Shown: piece by piece, positions 1-9,481 of the stretch
How positions within the stretch are numbered: position 1 is the stretch's first letter
Layout of the letters: each line of letters begins with the position of its first letter
Assembly (NCBI GenBank): GCA_947452965.1
Contig: CANGEW010000005.1
Span: 54,828 to 118,827 of the forward strand
Length of the DNA: 64,000 bases
From: Chitinophagaceae bacterium
GTDB lineage: Bacteria; Bacteroidota; Bacteroidia; Chitinophagales; Chitinophagaceae
Direction: 5' to 3'
Notes under the pieces: model-generated
Told to the model about the DNA's origin: nothing
Database searches by the model: none
The model's input: only the letters and a program-made list of their open reading frames with translations
Position numbers and translations under genes: made by a program

Positions 1-941
1 GCCACATGGGAGAATTTGTATTAAAAGGTGACAAAGCGCTTGAACTCATACAAAGACTCACCAGTAATGATGCTAGCAAGCTACTAGCAGGTGGGGTTCA
101 ATACAGTTGTATCCCAAATAAATCAGGAGGAATCGTGGATGATTTACTGGTATATTGTTTAGAGCCCAATCAATCGTATATGTTAGTAGTAAATGCAGGC
201 AATATTGATAAAGATTGGAACTGGTTTGTTGAAAATAATATTCATGGTGTTGAAATGCATAATATTTCCTCAAAAACCGGACTACTGGCTATTCAAGGCC
301 CAAGCGCCACAAAAGTCATCCAGTCTTTAACCGAAATGGACATCCTGAATTTAAAATATTACACGTTTGTAAAAGGCTCTTTTGCGGGAATTGAAAATGT
401 GCTGATCAGCGCAACCGGATATACAGGAGCCGGTGGTGTAGAGCTTTATTTTGAAGACAAAGACAATCATGCAGATATTATTTGGGACGCAATTTTTGAA
501 GCCGGTTCAACCCATGGAATTAAACCGATAGGATTAGGCGCAAGAGATACGTTAAGATTAGAAATGGGATTTTGCTTATACGGAAACGAAATCAATGACG
601 AAACCTCTCCAATAGAAGCCGGACTTGGTTGGATTACCAAATTCACCAAAGATTTTTCTTCAAGAGATATTTTCGAAAAACAAAAAATGAATGGCGTTAC
701 AAAAAAACTCATTGGGTTTGAAATGATAGACAAAGGCATTGCACGTCATGATTATGAAATTTGTGATGAAGCAGGAACTACTATTGGCAAAGTAACTTCA
801 GGCACTCAGTCTCCTTCTCTTGGAAAAGCGATTGGCATAGGATATGTTGCCGTAAATCAGGCAACAATCGGTCATAGTATTTATATCAAAGTAAGAAACA
901 GCCTTCTAAAAGCAACTATTGTTAAAATACCCTTTGAATAA
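1..941 (+). CDS. gcvT: Aminomethyltransferase (glycine cleavage T protein), 5' end cut by window edge
   Basis: The T protein of the glycine cleavage system transfers the aminomethyl carbon from the lipoylated H protein to tetrahydrofolate and releases ammonia. The reading frame is open to base 1. It begins inside the conserved segment ending S-H-M-G-E, so about 50 N-terminal residues lie outside and the ATG at base 6 is an internal methionine. The visible 311 residues carry the family's folate-binding GCV_T domain (including the [11 protein letters not shown] stretch) and the C-terminal barrel. The stop codon overlaps the promoter box of comB. Identification rests on strong motif resemblance and length. 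Confidence 0.93.
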   Translation, partial: HMGEFVLKGDKALELIQRLTSNDASKLLAGGVQYSCIPNKSGGIVDDLLVYCLEPNQSYMLVVNAGNIDKDWNWFVENNIHGVEMHNISSKTGLLAIQGPSATKVIQSLTEMDILNLKYYTFVKGSFAGIENVLISATGYTGAGGVELYFEDKDNHADIIWDAIFEAGSTHGIKPIGLGARDTLRLEMGFCLYGNEINDETSPIEAGLGWITKFTKDFSSRDIFEKQKMNGVTKKLIGFEMIDKGIARHDYEICDEAGTTIGKVTSGTQSPSLGKAIGIGYVAVNQATIGHSIYIKVRNSLLKATIVKIPFE

Positions 942-946
942 CTTTG
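939..946 (+). promoter_or_regulatory. Bacteroidota-type promoter -7 box for comB
   Basis: TAACTTTG is a perfect match to the Bacteroidota -7 consensus TAnnTTTG. An ATTG at 918-921, 17 bases upstream, fits the -33 element. It overlaps the gcvT stop codon. Transcription would start near 952, giving an untranslated leader of under ten bases before the ATG at 960. Confidence 0.6.
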
Positions 947-959
947 CATATTTTTTATC

Positions 960-1691
960 ATGTCAACTACCTTAAAGCCTTCTTTATATACTTGTCTTTC
1001 TCCAGCACTTTTACATCTATATGATATAAACACAAGTGTGGTTGTAATCATTGATGTGTTAAGGGCCACTTCTACCATTGCCACAGCCTTACATAACGGA
1101 GCAAAAGAAATTATTCCTGTGGATAGCGTTGATGAGTGTATCAGAATAGGAAAACAAATGAGCGCTATCACAGCAGGCGAAAGAGATGGTAAGGTTGCTG
1201 AAGGACTTCAGTATGGAAACTCGCCTTTTGAATATCCAGCAGAATTTATCACCGGTAAGACCCTTGTTTTGACTACTACCAATGGTACCAAATTATTACA
1301 TATGGCTATTGATAATGGGGCAAGTGAAGTCATTACAGGGGCTTTTGCTAATCTCGATGCTGTTTGTAACTATCTCATTCAAGCAAAGAAACCGGTTTTG
1401 CTAGGTTGTGCCGCCTGGAAAGATAGGGTTAACATCGAAGACACTCTTTTTGCAGGAGCGGTTATCAACCAGATACAAGATCATTTTACTATCAACTGCG
1501 ACTCGTCTAAAATGGCATTAGACTTATATCATAGTGCGTTGCCTAATTTATTTTCATTTTTCAAAAACAAAGAAGCATCTCATTTTTTGAGGTTATCAGC
1601 TTTCGGATTAGATAAAGACATGGAACACTGTTTAACGCCGAATACTGCACCGGTTCTTCCCGTTTATAAAGAAGGAAAGCTGATTATCTAA
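960..1691 (+). CDS. comB: 2-phosphosulfolactate phosphatase family protein (ComB)
   Basis: ComB enzymes are magnesium-dependent acid phosphatases that turn 2-phosphosulfolactate into sulfolactate. In methanogens this belongs to coenzyme M synthesis; the role in Bacteroidota is less clear. The protein has 243 residues, normal for the family. It shows the hallmark DVLRATST (32-39), AGERDG (72-77), TTTNGTK (105-111) and the GCAAWKDR segment near 149. It starts 18 bases after gcvT but has its own promoter box. Family assignment is firm; the physiological substrate here is not shown by the sequence. Confidence 0.85.
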   Translation: MSTTLKPSLYTCLSPALLHLYDINTSVVVIIDVLRATSTIATALHNGAKEIIPVDSVDECIRIGKQMSAITAGERDGKVAEGLQYGNSPFEYPAEFITGKTLVLTTTNGTKLLHMAIDNGASEVITGAFANLDAVCNYLIQAKKPVLLGCAAWKDRVNIEDTLFAGAVINQIQDHFTINCDSSKMALDLYHSALPNLFSFFKNKEASHFLRLSAFGLDKDMEHCLTPNTAPVLPVYKEGKLII

Positions 1692-1761
1692 TTAGAAGCC
1701 AGAGATACACTACTTCTCCACATTCTTATCATATAAGTCACTTTACTGGGTTATTTTCCTT

Positions 1762-1769
1762 TACTTTTG
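1762..1769 (+). promoter_or_regulatory. Bacteroidota-type promoter -7 box for the SNF2 helicase gene
   Basis: TACTTTTG matches TAnnTTTG. Its expected transcription start (about 1776) falls on or just past the TTG used as start codon at 1774, which suggests a leaderless or nearly leaderless message, or a slightly downstream non-ATG start. Confidence 0.5.
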
Positions 1770-1773
1770 CAAA

Positions 1774-4700
1774 TTGCCCTTTTCACAACGGGCTCCATTT
1801 ATAAAGCTTTCGTCATTGGCCTTAACACACATTATAAAACACATTTACAATAACGGATCTGAAGAAGTCATTCGTAGGGGGAAAAAAATTCATGGTGCTG
1901 GATATGTAGAACTAATTGAACACGATGAATTACTAAGCAGCATTGTGTTTAGAGTAAAAGATGATAGCTATGCTACTTTTTACAAGGTTTATATTCAAAA
2001 ATATGTTGACCCTAAGTTAATGTCTCTTCGTTGCTCTTGTCCCTACAATATTGGCGACATCTGCCGACATGAATCTGCTGCGTTGTTCCGTTTGCAAGAT
2101 ATGGCTGACAAAAACTTGTTAGGCGGTGGACATATACAATATAACCAATATCATACGGTAATAAAGATGAAGCACATTGATTTAAAAACAATCAAGATGC
2201 TATCGTCTCCTTCTATTTATGAAGATGCCGAAAAAATGATTAGAACAACCAAAGCCAGTATCATAAAGGCTGGTGATGAAAGAGTGGAGGCGGAATTAAA
2301 TATTAACGGAGTTGTATATCCGCTGTTGTTACAAAAAAATGAAGAACGAAACTTTGACACGTCATGTACCTGTGCCGAAACATTACACCCTCTCTGTGAA
2401 CACAAAACACTATTATTTATACAATTATTAAATGCCTTCGGTCCCAATTACTTTGATTCCATCAGAAATTGGGATAAAGAAAAAAATAAACTTTTACAGA
2501 TTTATGGATATAGTTTAGAAGATGATATAGATGGCAAATTTGAATTTTCCTACAAAGAAGGTAAGCCTTTTTTAAAAGTGTTAGACGCCTCTATAAAAAG
2601 AGTTGCAAACATTCAACTACCCCCTAACAAAAATCCAGCTCCTGTTTTTATAAAGCCTCCAATATCCGCTGAATTATCAACCACCGAACCTGCACATAAA
2701 AAAGAAGAAAAATCTTTGGGACTAGTGTTTAATTTTAATAATTCTGTTTATCCAGGGTTTTCTGTTGAAGCGATTTGTGGGGATGCTGATGAAGATAAAA
2801 AGAAGTTAATCGGAAAAGTTGAGGCTATTGACTTAACCAAATATTTTAATGTTGACATCTTAAACGAACCCGATCAATATTTTTTTCAGCAAATTCGAAA
2901 ATTACAATTTACGGAGGTTAATAAATATTTAAATAGAAACTCTCCCTTCAGGGGGTTCTGGGATAATATTGTTCAAACCGATTCCGACGATCTGCCCGAA
3001 GAAACAAAATCATTGATTGCAGAATACTTACACCCAAAAATTAAAAAAATTTTTGAAGAACAACACTCAAATCATTTTATGTTTTGTTTGCCTTCAAAAA
3101 AGAAGTTCATCACTTCTAATTTAAAAGAAGTTTTTATAAGTAGCGAGTTTTTAAAGCCGGTTTTTAAAGTAGTCATAGATGGTATTTATTTACAACTTGT
3201 TTGCCTGTTAAAAGCAGGCTCAAAAATGATTCCTTTTACTGCCAATGAATGCGATAGCAACCTGATTTTTCTAAATGATAACACTTTATATACCTGGGAT
3301 AAAACGGAAGATCTTATTCAGGCTGAATCCTTTTTACAACAAGGTCAACTAAGATTAGAAAAAAAGGATTGGGCAAAAAAACTGCAAGATGTCATATTGC
3401 CCCTTACGAAACAATATCATATAGAGTTTGATAAAAGCTTAATTAAAGAAATCAATAACATTGTTCCGGAAGTTTCCTTACAACTTCAGGAAAAAGGAGA
3501 CTATCTGGTTTTTCATCCTGTATTTACATACAACGGCATTGAAGCTTCACAAAACGATCAAAAAGCCATTTCATTTCCCGATGGTGATAAAATTGTTGTC
3601 ATCAAAAGAAATCAAGAAGTCGAAAACTCTTTTTTTCACGATTTAGAATTGTTACATTCTTTATTTGTCAAACAAGCAGATCAACAATCGTTGGTGCTGA
3701 AAGGCGCAGAAGTATTAAGAAACAATTGGTTCTTTCTTTTCATGGATGCCATGAAAGATAAAAAAATTCCTGTTTTTGGTTTCGAAGCGCTCAGAAACTT
3801 TAGATTCAATACTGCTAAACCTAATACACATATTCATGTTAGTAGCGGCATGGATTGGTTTGATGCTAAAGTTGAAATTGAATTTGGCAACCAGCGGGTA
3901 GGTATTTCTGATATTAAAAAAGCCTTGGCAAGTAAACAATCTTTTGTTCAACTTAGCGACGGATCGTTGGGTATTTTGCCTGATGAATGGTTAAAAAGAT
4001 ATTCTCTCTTATTTAAAGTGGGGGATGGAAAAAACGACAAACTTCGTTTGTCTAGATATCACATGAGTGTGATTGATGAACTTTATGAAAACAGAGATGA
4101 AAAAGAAATCAGTTTTTCTTTAGATGAAAAGTTTGAAAAATTAAGAGCCTTTAAGAATATTCCTGAAATCAATGTTCCAGATACACTTCAAGCCGTATTG
4201 CGACCCTATCAAATCTCAGGATATCAGTGGCTCAACTATTTAAACGAAGTAGGGTGGGGAGGGATTTTAGCAGATGATATGGGTCTAGGTAAAACAGTGC
4301 AGGCGCTTACCATGTTAGAGTATTATAAAACAACCAACGGCAGTCTTAAATCTATTGTTATTTGCCCTACTACACTTATTTATAACTGGCAGAATGAAGT
4401 AAAAAAATTTACTCCCGGATTGAGTTTCCATGTTCATCACGGAAACGCCAGAACTAGAAACAAAGAAGAATTGTTACAACACGATGTCATCATTACCACT
4501 TATGGAACCCTAAGAAGCGACATTACTGTTTTTTTAAACATCTTATTTGATTATGTTGTACTTGATGAAAGCCAGGCTATTAAAAACCCCTCATCAAAAG
4601 TTACTAAAGCAGCAACGCTGCTTACTGCAAAAAACAGACTATGCATGAGTGGTACCCCTTTACAAAACAACACCTTCGATATTTTTGCTCAGATGAATTT

Positions 4701-5586
4701 TTTAAATCCAGGACTTTTAGGGTCAATGGAGTTTTTTAGAAATGAATTTGCCACTCCCATTGATAAATTTGGTGAAGCAGATCAAAAAGAACATCTTAGA
4801 AAATTACTCTACCCTTTTATATTAAGAAGAACCAAAGAGCAAGTGGCTAAAGATTTACCCGAAAAAACAGAAACCATTTTATTCTGTGAAATGGATACAG
4901 AACAAAGAAACATATACGAAGCATATAGAAATAGCTACAGAGATAAAATCATGGGAGCAATTGATCAACAAGGTATTGATAAATCTCAGTTAACTATCTT
5001 GCAAGGACTAATGAAACTTCGTCAAATATGTGATAGTCCTGCTATTTTAAATGAAGACGAAAAATATCCTAATCATTCTATTAAATTAGATGAACTGGTT
5101 AGAGAAATTACAGAAAACACTAGCGAACATAAAACATTAATCTTTTCTCAGTTTTTAGGTATGCTTGCCTTGATAAAAGAAAAAATTCAAGCACTAAATA
5201 TCCCGTTTGAATATTTTGATGGAAGCACTTCTGCTACAGAAAGAGAACGGGCCATTCAAAACTTTCAAAATAACGACTCTTGTAGAGTGTTCTTAATTTC
5301 CTTAAAAGCGGGAGGGGTGGGTTTGAATTTAACAGCGGCTGATTATGTTTACATTGTTGATCCTTGGTGGAATCCTGCAGTAGAACAACAGGCCATTGAC
5401 AGAACACACCGTATTGGCCAGACGAAAAATATTTTCGCGTACAGGATGATTTGTGTAGACACTATCGAAGATAAAATTCTCCAGCTACAAGAACGCAAAA
5501 AAACATTAGCTAAAGAATTAATTGCAGATGAGGCTAATTTTGTAAAAGCGCTTACAAAAGCCGATGTGGAATACTTGTTCAGTTAG
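1774..5586 (+). CDS. SNF2-family DEAD/DEAH helicase with two SWIM zinc fingers
   Basis: A large (1270 aa) Swi2/Snf2-type ATPase that probably remodels nucleic acid-protein complexes. Two SWIM-type fingers of form CxCx7CxH lie at C87-H99 and C198-H210. A long middle region of unknown function follows. The helicase core then starts near residue 800: Walker A DDMGLGKT (834-841), a DESQ box (931-934) and the C-terminal motif THRIGQ (1211-1216). No ATG occurs before the first SWIM finger. The chosen TTG start keeps the N-terminal region, but the exact start is uncertain because the promoter box sits only a few bases upstream. The partner and target are unknown. Confidence 0.85.
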   Translation: MPFSQRAPFIKLSSLALTHIIKHIYNNGSEEVIRRGKKIHGAGYVELIEHDELLSSIVFRVKDDSYATFYKVYIQKYVDPKLMSLRCSCPYNIGDICRHESAALFRLQDMADKNLLGGGHIQYNQYHTVIKMKHIDLKTIKMLSSPSIYEDAEKMIRTTKASIIKAGDERVEAELNINGVVYPLLLQKNEERNFDTSCTCAETLHPLCEHKTLLFIQLLNAFGPNYFDSIRNWDKEKNKLLQIYGYSLEDDIDGKFEFSYKEGKPFLKVLDASIKRVANIQLPPNKNPAPVFIKPPISAELSTTEPAHKKEEKSLGLVFNFNNSVYPGFSVEAICGDADEDKKKLIGKVEAIDLTKYFNVDILNEPDQYFFQQIRKLQFTEVNKYLNRNSPFRGFWDNIVQTDSDDLPEETKSLIAEYLHPKIKKIFEEQHSNHFMFCLPSKKKFITSNLKEVFISSEFLKPVFKVVIDGIYLQLVCLLKAGSKMIPFTANECDSNLIFLNDNTLYTWDKTEDLIQAESFLQQGQLRLEKKDWAKKLQDVILPLTKQYHIEFDKSLIKEINNIVPEVSLQLQEKGDYLVFHPVFTYNGIEASQNDQKAISFPDGDKIVVIKRNQEVENSFFHDLELLHSLFVKQADQQSLVLKGAEVLRNNWFFLFMDAMKDKKIPVFGFEALRNFRFNTAKPNTHIHVSSGMDWFDAKVEIEFGNQRVGISDIKKALASKQSFVQLSDGSLGILPDEWLKRYSLLFKVGDGKNDKLRLSRYHMSVIDELYENRDEKEISFSLDEKFEKLRAFKNIPEINVPDTLQAVLRPYQISGYQWLNYLNEVGWGGILADDMGLGKTVQALTMLEYYKTTNGSLKSIVICPTTLIYNWQNEVKKFTPGLSFHVHHGNARTRNKEELLQHDVIITTYGTLRSDITVFLNILFDYVVLDESQAIKNPSSKVTKAATLLTAKNRLCMSGTPLQNNTFDIFAQMNFLNPGLLGSMEFFRNEFATPIDKFGEADQKEHLRKLLYPFILRRTKEQVAKDLPEKTETILFCEMDTEQRNIYEAYRNSYRDKIMGAIDQQGIDKSQLTILQGLMKLRQICDSPAILNEDEKYPNHSIKLDELVREITENTSEHKTLIFSQFLGMLALIKEKIQALNIPFEYFDGSTSATERERAIQNFQNNDSCRVFLISLKAGGVGLNLTAADYVYIVDPWWNPAVEQQAIDRTHRIGQTKNIFAYRMICVDTIEDKILQLQERKKTLAKELIADEANFVKALTKADVEYLFS

Positions 5587-5716
5587 ATGAGTATTTCTGT
5601 TTTATTTGGCGGTTATTTAATTTGTTCAAAAGGTTTCAATGTTTCCAAACGCTTATCCTGTGTAACATATCAAACTTCTGAAATTTATTGAACCTACTAA
5701 ACCTTGTTACCTTCTT

Positions 5717-6313
5717 CTATTTCTCTTGTGACGCATTCCAGGTTTTGTAAGCAGGATAAACAACCTCTCTTTGAGATGGTATTGTTGTTAATGGTTCACA
5801 TTCTTTTAATGAGCTGTGCATCTGATTTGGTAAACGTTGATACAACGCCGTGCCTTCACTTTTCCATTGAATCATTTCATCAGAAACCTCTTTGATTTTT
5901 TTTGCCGGATTACCAACAATTAAAGACCTCGGTTCAAATACTTCATCTGATTTAATAAATGACAAAGCACCCACAATACATTCATCTCCCAGTTGAACAT
6001 GATCCATTATTACTGAATTCATACCAACTAAAGAGTTTTTACCAATAGTTGCTCCGTGAATTACCGCACCATGTCCTATATGAGCGCCCTCTTGTAACAA
6101 TACAGTTGTTCCCGGAAACATATGTATGGTGCAATTCTCCTGAACATTACATCCGTCCTCAATAATGATTTGTCCCCAATCACCACGTAAAACCGCACCC
6201 GGACCCACATACACATCTTTTCCAATAATAACATTACCAATAACAGTGGCCTGTGGATGAATATATGCGCTTGGATCTATTACAGGAATTATTTGATTAA
6301 ATTCAAAAATCAT
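5717..6313 (-). CDS. paaY: PaaY-type hexapeptide-repeat acyltransferase/thioesterase family protein
   Basis: This 198-residue left-handed beta-helix protein belongs to the gamma-carbonic anhydrase/PaaY family. In phenylacetate catabolism PaaY is reported as a thioesterase that removes inhibitory CoA esters. The sequence shows successive hexapeptide turns (for example IGNVIIGKDVYVGPGA and IGHGAVIHGATIG) and histidines in metal-ligand positions. It is the last gene of the minus-strand paa operon, starting directly beside the paaI stop. The extended C-terminus (about residues 165-198) is typical of PaaY rather than the plain gamma-CA proteins. Confidence 0.85.
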   Translation of the reverse strand: MIFEFNQIIPVIDPSAYIHPQATVIGNVIIGKDVYVGPGAVLRGDWGQIIIEDGCNVQENCTIHMFPGTTVLLQEGAHIGHGAVIHGATIGKNSLVGMNSVIMDHVQLGDECIVGALSFIKSDEVFEPRSLIVGNPAKKIKEVSDEMIQWKSEGTALYQRLPNQMHSSLKECEPLTTIPSQREVVYPAYKTWNASQEK

Positions 6314-6742
6314 CTATATCAATTTTTTTTGCGTTCTAAAACAAGTGCCTTTAAAAACTGCGATTGTGTGTTGATGTTGATTGGTAACAGTAATTTGATA
6401 TAATCCTGTTGATTTTCCATTATGCAGCTCAATCGCTTCTGCAATTAAGATGTCATCTACATGCACCGGCTTTAAAAAATTAATGGAAGTATCTAATGCA
6501 ACAGAAAGATTATTTCTATTATTACAAGCAAAGGCAAAAGCACTGTCTGCAAATGAAAACGCAATGCCTCCATGAACAATACCTAAACCATTGATCATTT
6601 CTTTTCTAACAGTCATTTGTATTTTACTGTATCCCTCTTTAATTTCTATCAACGATATTCCTAACCATTGACTAAATAAATCATGCTGCATCATGTGATC
6701 TACAACGGCAACAGATGAAACTGATGATTGCATATTACTCAT
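6314..6742 (-). CDS. paaI: Hydroxyphenylacetyl-CoA thioesterase PaaI
   Basis: A single hotdog-fold thioesterase that hydrolyses ring-hydroxylated phenylacetyl-CoA and releases trapped CoA in the paa pathway. The protein contains the family signature HGG followed by F and the catalytic Asp (GIVHGGIAFSFADSAF). I chose the ATG at 6742 (142 aa). It follows the paaG stop by one base and has a purine-rich AGGAG upstream. The longer frame back to 6799 would only add residues overlapping paaG. Co-transcription with paaG is clear from spacing. Confidence 0.88.
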   Translation of the reverse strand: MSNMQSSVSSVAVVDHMMQHDLFSQWLGISLIEIKEGYSKIQMTVRKEMINGLGIVHGGIAFSFADSAFAFACNNRNNLSVALDTSINFLKPVHVDDILIAEAIELHNGKSTGLYQITVTNQHQHTIAVFKGTCFRTQKKLI

Positions 6743-6743
6743 T

Positions 6744-7526
6744 TTATTCTCCTGTGAAATGTGGTATCCTTTTTTCCAAAAAAGCAGCAACGCCCTCATT
6801 ATAATCTTTTGTGTGTGCGGCTTGATATTGCAATTTATCTTCCAGCTCCAACTGTTGTTCTAAATTATTTTGTAAAGACATATTAAGAGCTTGTTTTGTA
6901 TATGCAAATGCCTTTGTTGGTAATTGGGCCAGGGTTTCTGCTATTTGAATAGATGATTCTTTAAATTCATCGTTGGGAAAATATTTGTAAATCATTCCCA
7001 TCCTTTCAGCTTCAACAGCAGTAATTTTATCCGCTAACATCATGATAGCTGTGGCTTTTTGCAGTCCTATTAGTCTCGGTAAAAAAAAGGTGCCTCCACA
7101 ATCAGGTATCAATCCTATTTTTGAAAAAGCCTGTACAAAAGTCGCATTTTCATTGGCTACTACCACATCACAACACAAAGCGATATTTGCACCAGCACCA
7201 GCCGCCACGCCATTTACAGCACAAACAATTGGTTTGGGTATATTTCTAATAGCTCGAATAATTGGATTATAGTGCTCTAATAATATTTTATCAAATGTGG
7301 CAGGGTTTTCTCCTGTCACCTCTCCTAAATCCTGCCCTGCACAAAACGCCTTTCCTTCGCCAGTAATATAAACACAGCGTATATCTGTATCCTGTGCACA
7401 ATTACTAAGCTCTTCTTGTAGCAATAAAGCCATTTCTCTATTAAAAGAATTAAATTTTTCTGGACGGTTAAGTGTTATAAAAGCTACATGATTTTTTTTT
7501 ACAAGTTCTATACTTGGCATATTCAA
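6744..7526 (-). CDS. paaG: PaaG, oxepin-CoA-forming 1,2-epoxyphenylacetyl-CoA isomerase
   Basis: A crotonase-fold enzyme that isomerises 1,2-epoxyphenylacetyl-CoA (made by PaaABCE) to oxepin-CoA. At 260 residues it has normal length. Visible elements are the CoA-binding FCAGQDLGE (61-69), the oxyanion-hole segment NGVAAGAGANIAL (105-117) and PDCGG with Asp142, the position of the PaaG catalytic aspartate. A second methionine two codons in is an equally good start. It lies between the MgtC-like gene (12-base gap) and paaI. Generic enoyl-CoA hydratase is the alternative, but the operon context and PDCGG favour PaaG. Confidence 0.88.
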   Translation of the reverse strand: MNMPSIELVKKNHVAFITLNRPEKFNSFNREMALLLQEELSNCAQDTDIRCVYITGEGKAFCAGQDLGEVTGENPATFDKILLEHYNPIIRAIRNIPKPIVCAVNGVAAGAGANIALCCDVVVANENATFVQAFSKIGLIPDCGGTFFLPRLIGLQKATAIMMLADKITAVEAERMGMIYKYFPNDEFKESSIQIAETLAQLPTKAFAYTKQALNMSLQNNLEQQLELEDKLQYQAAHTKDYNEGVAAFLEKRIPHFTGE

Positions 7527-7538
7527 CAGTTTTATAAA

Positions 7539-8183
7539 TTAAACATCAAAACTTCTAACATCATTATGACTGATTAAAAAGTGGTTAATCAAATCATAAT
7601 TTCTATCGGGAGAGCTTATACGATATAAGTATACGGCATCTTTATTTTCTTTAATTAATTTCATACACCTAAAAGTCATGTCCTGCTTTTTAAAAAAATC
7701 TTCTACTTCTTGTTGAAAATTATTTCCCTTCTCAACGGTTCTTATTTTATAATCTTTAACCCGATGAAATCGATTGATATAACGTTGCACAGGTTCTAAT
7801 ACGAACAAGGCTACAACAACAATAATAGTAACTACAATCGCTACAGGATAATTGTGATATCCAATTGCCATCCCCAATGCCGCCGTAATCCAAATCAAAG
7901 CAGCTGTGGTTAGTCCGTTTACCGAAATGCCTTCTTTAAAAATAACACCCGCGCCAATAAAACCAATACCTGTAACAATATTGCTAGCAATCCTATCGCT
8001 TGCCCCCAATCCGCCCGCCTCTCTTGAAAGAATGGTATACAAACATGATCCAACCGAAATTAATATCATGGTTCTGAAACCAGCTGGCTTGCTTCTAAAC
8101 TCTCTCTCAATTCCTAAAATGGCGCCTACAATAAAGGCAGCAGAAATTTGCGCGGCTTCTTCTATATAAATAGCTATGTTCAT
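7539..8183 (-). CDS. MgtC/SapB family membrane protein
   Basis: The first roughly 130 of 214 residues form four to five hydrophobic helices with the MgtC signature (GAILGIERE, FRTMILISVGSCLYT, IASNIVTGIGFIGAGVI). A soluble ACT-like C-terminal domain follows. MgtC proteins are linked to growth under magnesium limitation and to membrane ATP synthase control; the biochemical role is unsettled. The gene sits in the same orientation between paaD (35-base gap) and paaG (12-base gap), so it is probably co-transcribed with the phenylacetate genes, although no family link to that pathway is known to me. Confidence 0.85.
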   Translation of the reverse strand: MNIAIYIEEAAQISAAFIVGAILGIEREFRSKPAGFRTMILISVGSCLYTILSREAGGLGASDRIASNIVTGIGFIGAGVIFKEGISVNGLTTAALIWITAALGMAIGYHNYPVAIVVTIIVVVALFVLEPVQRYINRFHRVKDYKIRTVEKGNNFQQEVEDFFKKQDMTFRCMKLIKENKDAVYLYRISSPDRNYDLINHFLISHNDVRSFDV

Positions 8184-8218
8184 CTACAAGTTATTTAATT
8201 CTAATAAAGTTACACATA

Positions 8219-8707
8219 TTAATGACACTTGAAATGATCAAAAGGCTCTTTACAGTCATTACATTTATACAATGACTTGCAAGAAGTGGATCCAAATTCA
8301 CTTATCAGCTCTGTGTTGTTTGATTTACACAATGGACAAACGATGTGTGTTTGTTCTTCAAATAACAAGTTGTTTACCCTTGAAGCTAAACCTACAGGAG
8401 GAGCGATGCCATAAGCCAATAGTTTTTCTTTTCCTCTTTCTGACATCCAATCTGTAGTCCAGGCAGGATTTAGCACATATGAAATGGTTGTATTTTTAAT
8501 TCCGGCTTCAGCTAATCTTAGTTTAATATCTATGGCTATCGCGTCCATTGCGGGACAGCCAGAATAGGTTGGAGTAATAATAATTTCAATGGGATTAGAT
8601 AAAACTACGTCTCTAACGATTCCTAAATCAAGAATAGATAATACCGGAATTTCTGGATCACAAACTTCTTCTAAAAGACGTAGGATATGTTCTTTAGTTA
8701 TTGTCAA
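8219..8707 (-). CDS. paaD: 1,2-phenylacetyl-CoA epoxidase subunit PaaD
   Basis: PaaD is a MIP18/DUF59-type protein thought to help mature or load metal into the PaaABCE epoxidase. The core begins ITKEHILRLLEEVCDPEIPVLSILDLG and contains the TPTYSGCPAMD segment. A C-terminal zinc-ribbon-like region has two CxxC pairs (CPLC and CNDC). The frame is open upstream to an ATG at 8842, but that extension lies inside paaC. I therefore use the TTG at 8707, 13 bases after the paaC stop, giving 162 aa, the usual PaaD length. It lies downstream of paaC in the operon. Confidence 0.87.
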   Translation of the reverse strand: MTITKEHILRLLEEVCDPEIPVLSILDLGIVRDVVLSNPIEIIITPTYSGCPAMDAIAIDIKLRLAEAGIKNTTISYVLNPAWTTDWMSERGKEKLLAYGIAPPVGLASRVNNLLFEEQTHIVCPLCKSNNTELISEFGSTSCKSLYKCNDCKEPFDHFKCH

Positions 8708-8720
8708 TCTGTATAGTTTA

Positions 8721-9473
8721 TTACCATTGAGCGCCAGGATACATTCTTTGAAGATACTGCATTTCAGAAAGAATAAAACCCAAGTGCTCTGTATGTACTC
8801 CCTTCTTTCCTCCTGAATGCATAAAAATATTTTCAGGAACACTTAAGGACGCCTCTAAAAAAACATTAGTTATTTTATCTAACCAGGCTTTTTTCAATAA
8901 AGACACATCCATCATATCTGTTGGTTCATTTGTAAAAAACTCTCCAGTATATGGCCAAAGGGCTTCTATTGCATTAAGCGTTCTTTCTCTGCTTTCTAGT
9001 GTTCCGTCTCCAAGTCGTATTACCCACTCTGCACTCCATTTCACATGATAGTTTGTTTCTTTTATCGATTTGGTGGCTATGGCTTGAATGGCATCATCTG
9101 TGTTTTCTTGTAACGCAAGAAATAGTTGTTGTTGAAAAGAACTAAATAAAAATTGTCTTACAACAGTATGAGCCCAATCTACATTAGGTAATTCACAAAT
9201 CAATAGATTTAAAAACTCTCTTTCTGTTCTTAAATAGGCAAGCGTGTCTTCTGTTTCGTTTTTTTGATTTGTTGAATTTATTAAGGATGCTGCATATTGA
9301 TAAAAGTTTCTTGCCTGGCCAATTAGATCTAATGTGATATTAGTAATGGCAATGTCTTGTTCTAAAATGGGACCGTGTGCACACCATTCACTATTTCTTT
9401 GAGCAAGTATTAGTGCTGAATCGGCTAGATGTAACACATTATTAATGTTTTTTGAGAAATGCATCGTACTCAT
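8721..9473 (-). CDS. paaC: 1,2-phenylacetyl-CoA epoxidase subunit PaaC
   Basis: PaaC is the structural ferritin-like subunit that pairs with catalytic PaaA in the ring-epoxidising complex. It lacks a functional di-iron centre in characterised members. This 250-residue helical protein shows typical segments such as LILAQRNSEWCAHGP, LDLIGQARNFYQYAA and KETNYHVKWSAEWVIRLGDGT. It follows paaB by 8 bases and is followed by paaD. Length and order (A-B-C-D) match known paa operons. Confidence 0.93.
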   Translation of the reverse strand: MSTMHFSKNINNVLHLADSALILAQRNSEWCAHGPILEQDIAITNITLDLIGQARNFYQYAASLINSTNQKNETEDTLAYLRTEREFLNLLICELPNVDWAHTVVRQFLFSSFQQQLFLALQENTDDAIQAIATKSIKETNYHVKWSAEWVIRLGDGTLESRERTLNAIEALWPYTGEFFTNEPTDMMDVSLLKKAWLDKITNVFLEASLSVPENIFMHSGGKKGVHTEHLGFILSEMQYLQRMYPGAQW

Positions 9474-9481
9474 TTTTCTGT

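Noticed and set aside
6743..6799. Extended start of paaI
   Set aside because: It would overlap paaG by 56 bases; the ATG at 6742 has a purine-rich site and normal spacing.
8708..8842. N-terminal extension of paaD to the ATG at 8842
   Set aside because: The added 45 residues lie inside paaC, have no PaaD similarity, and the TTG at 8707 gives the normal family length.
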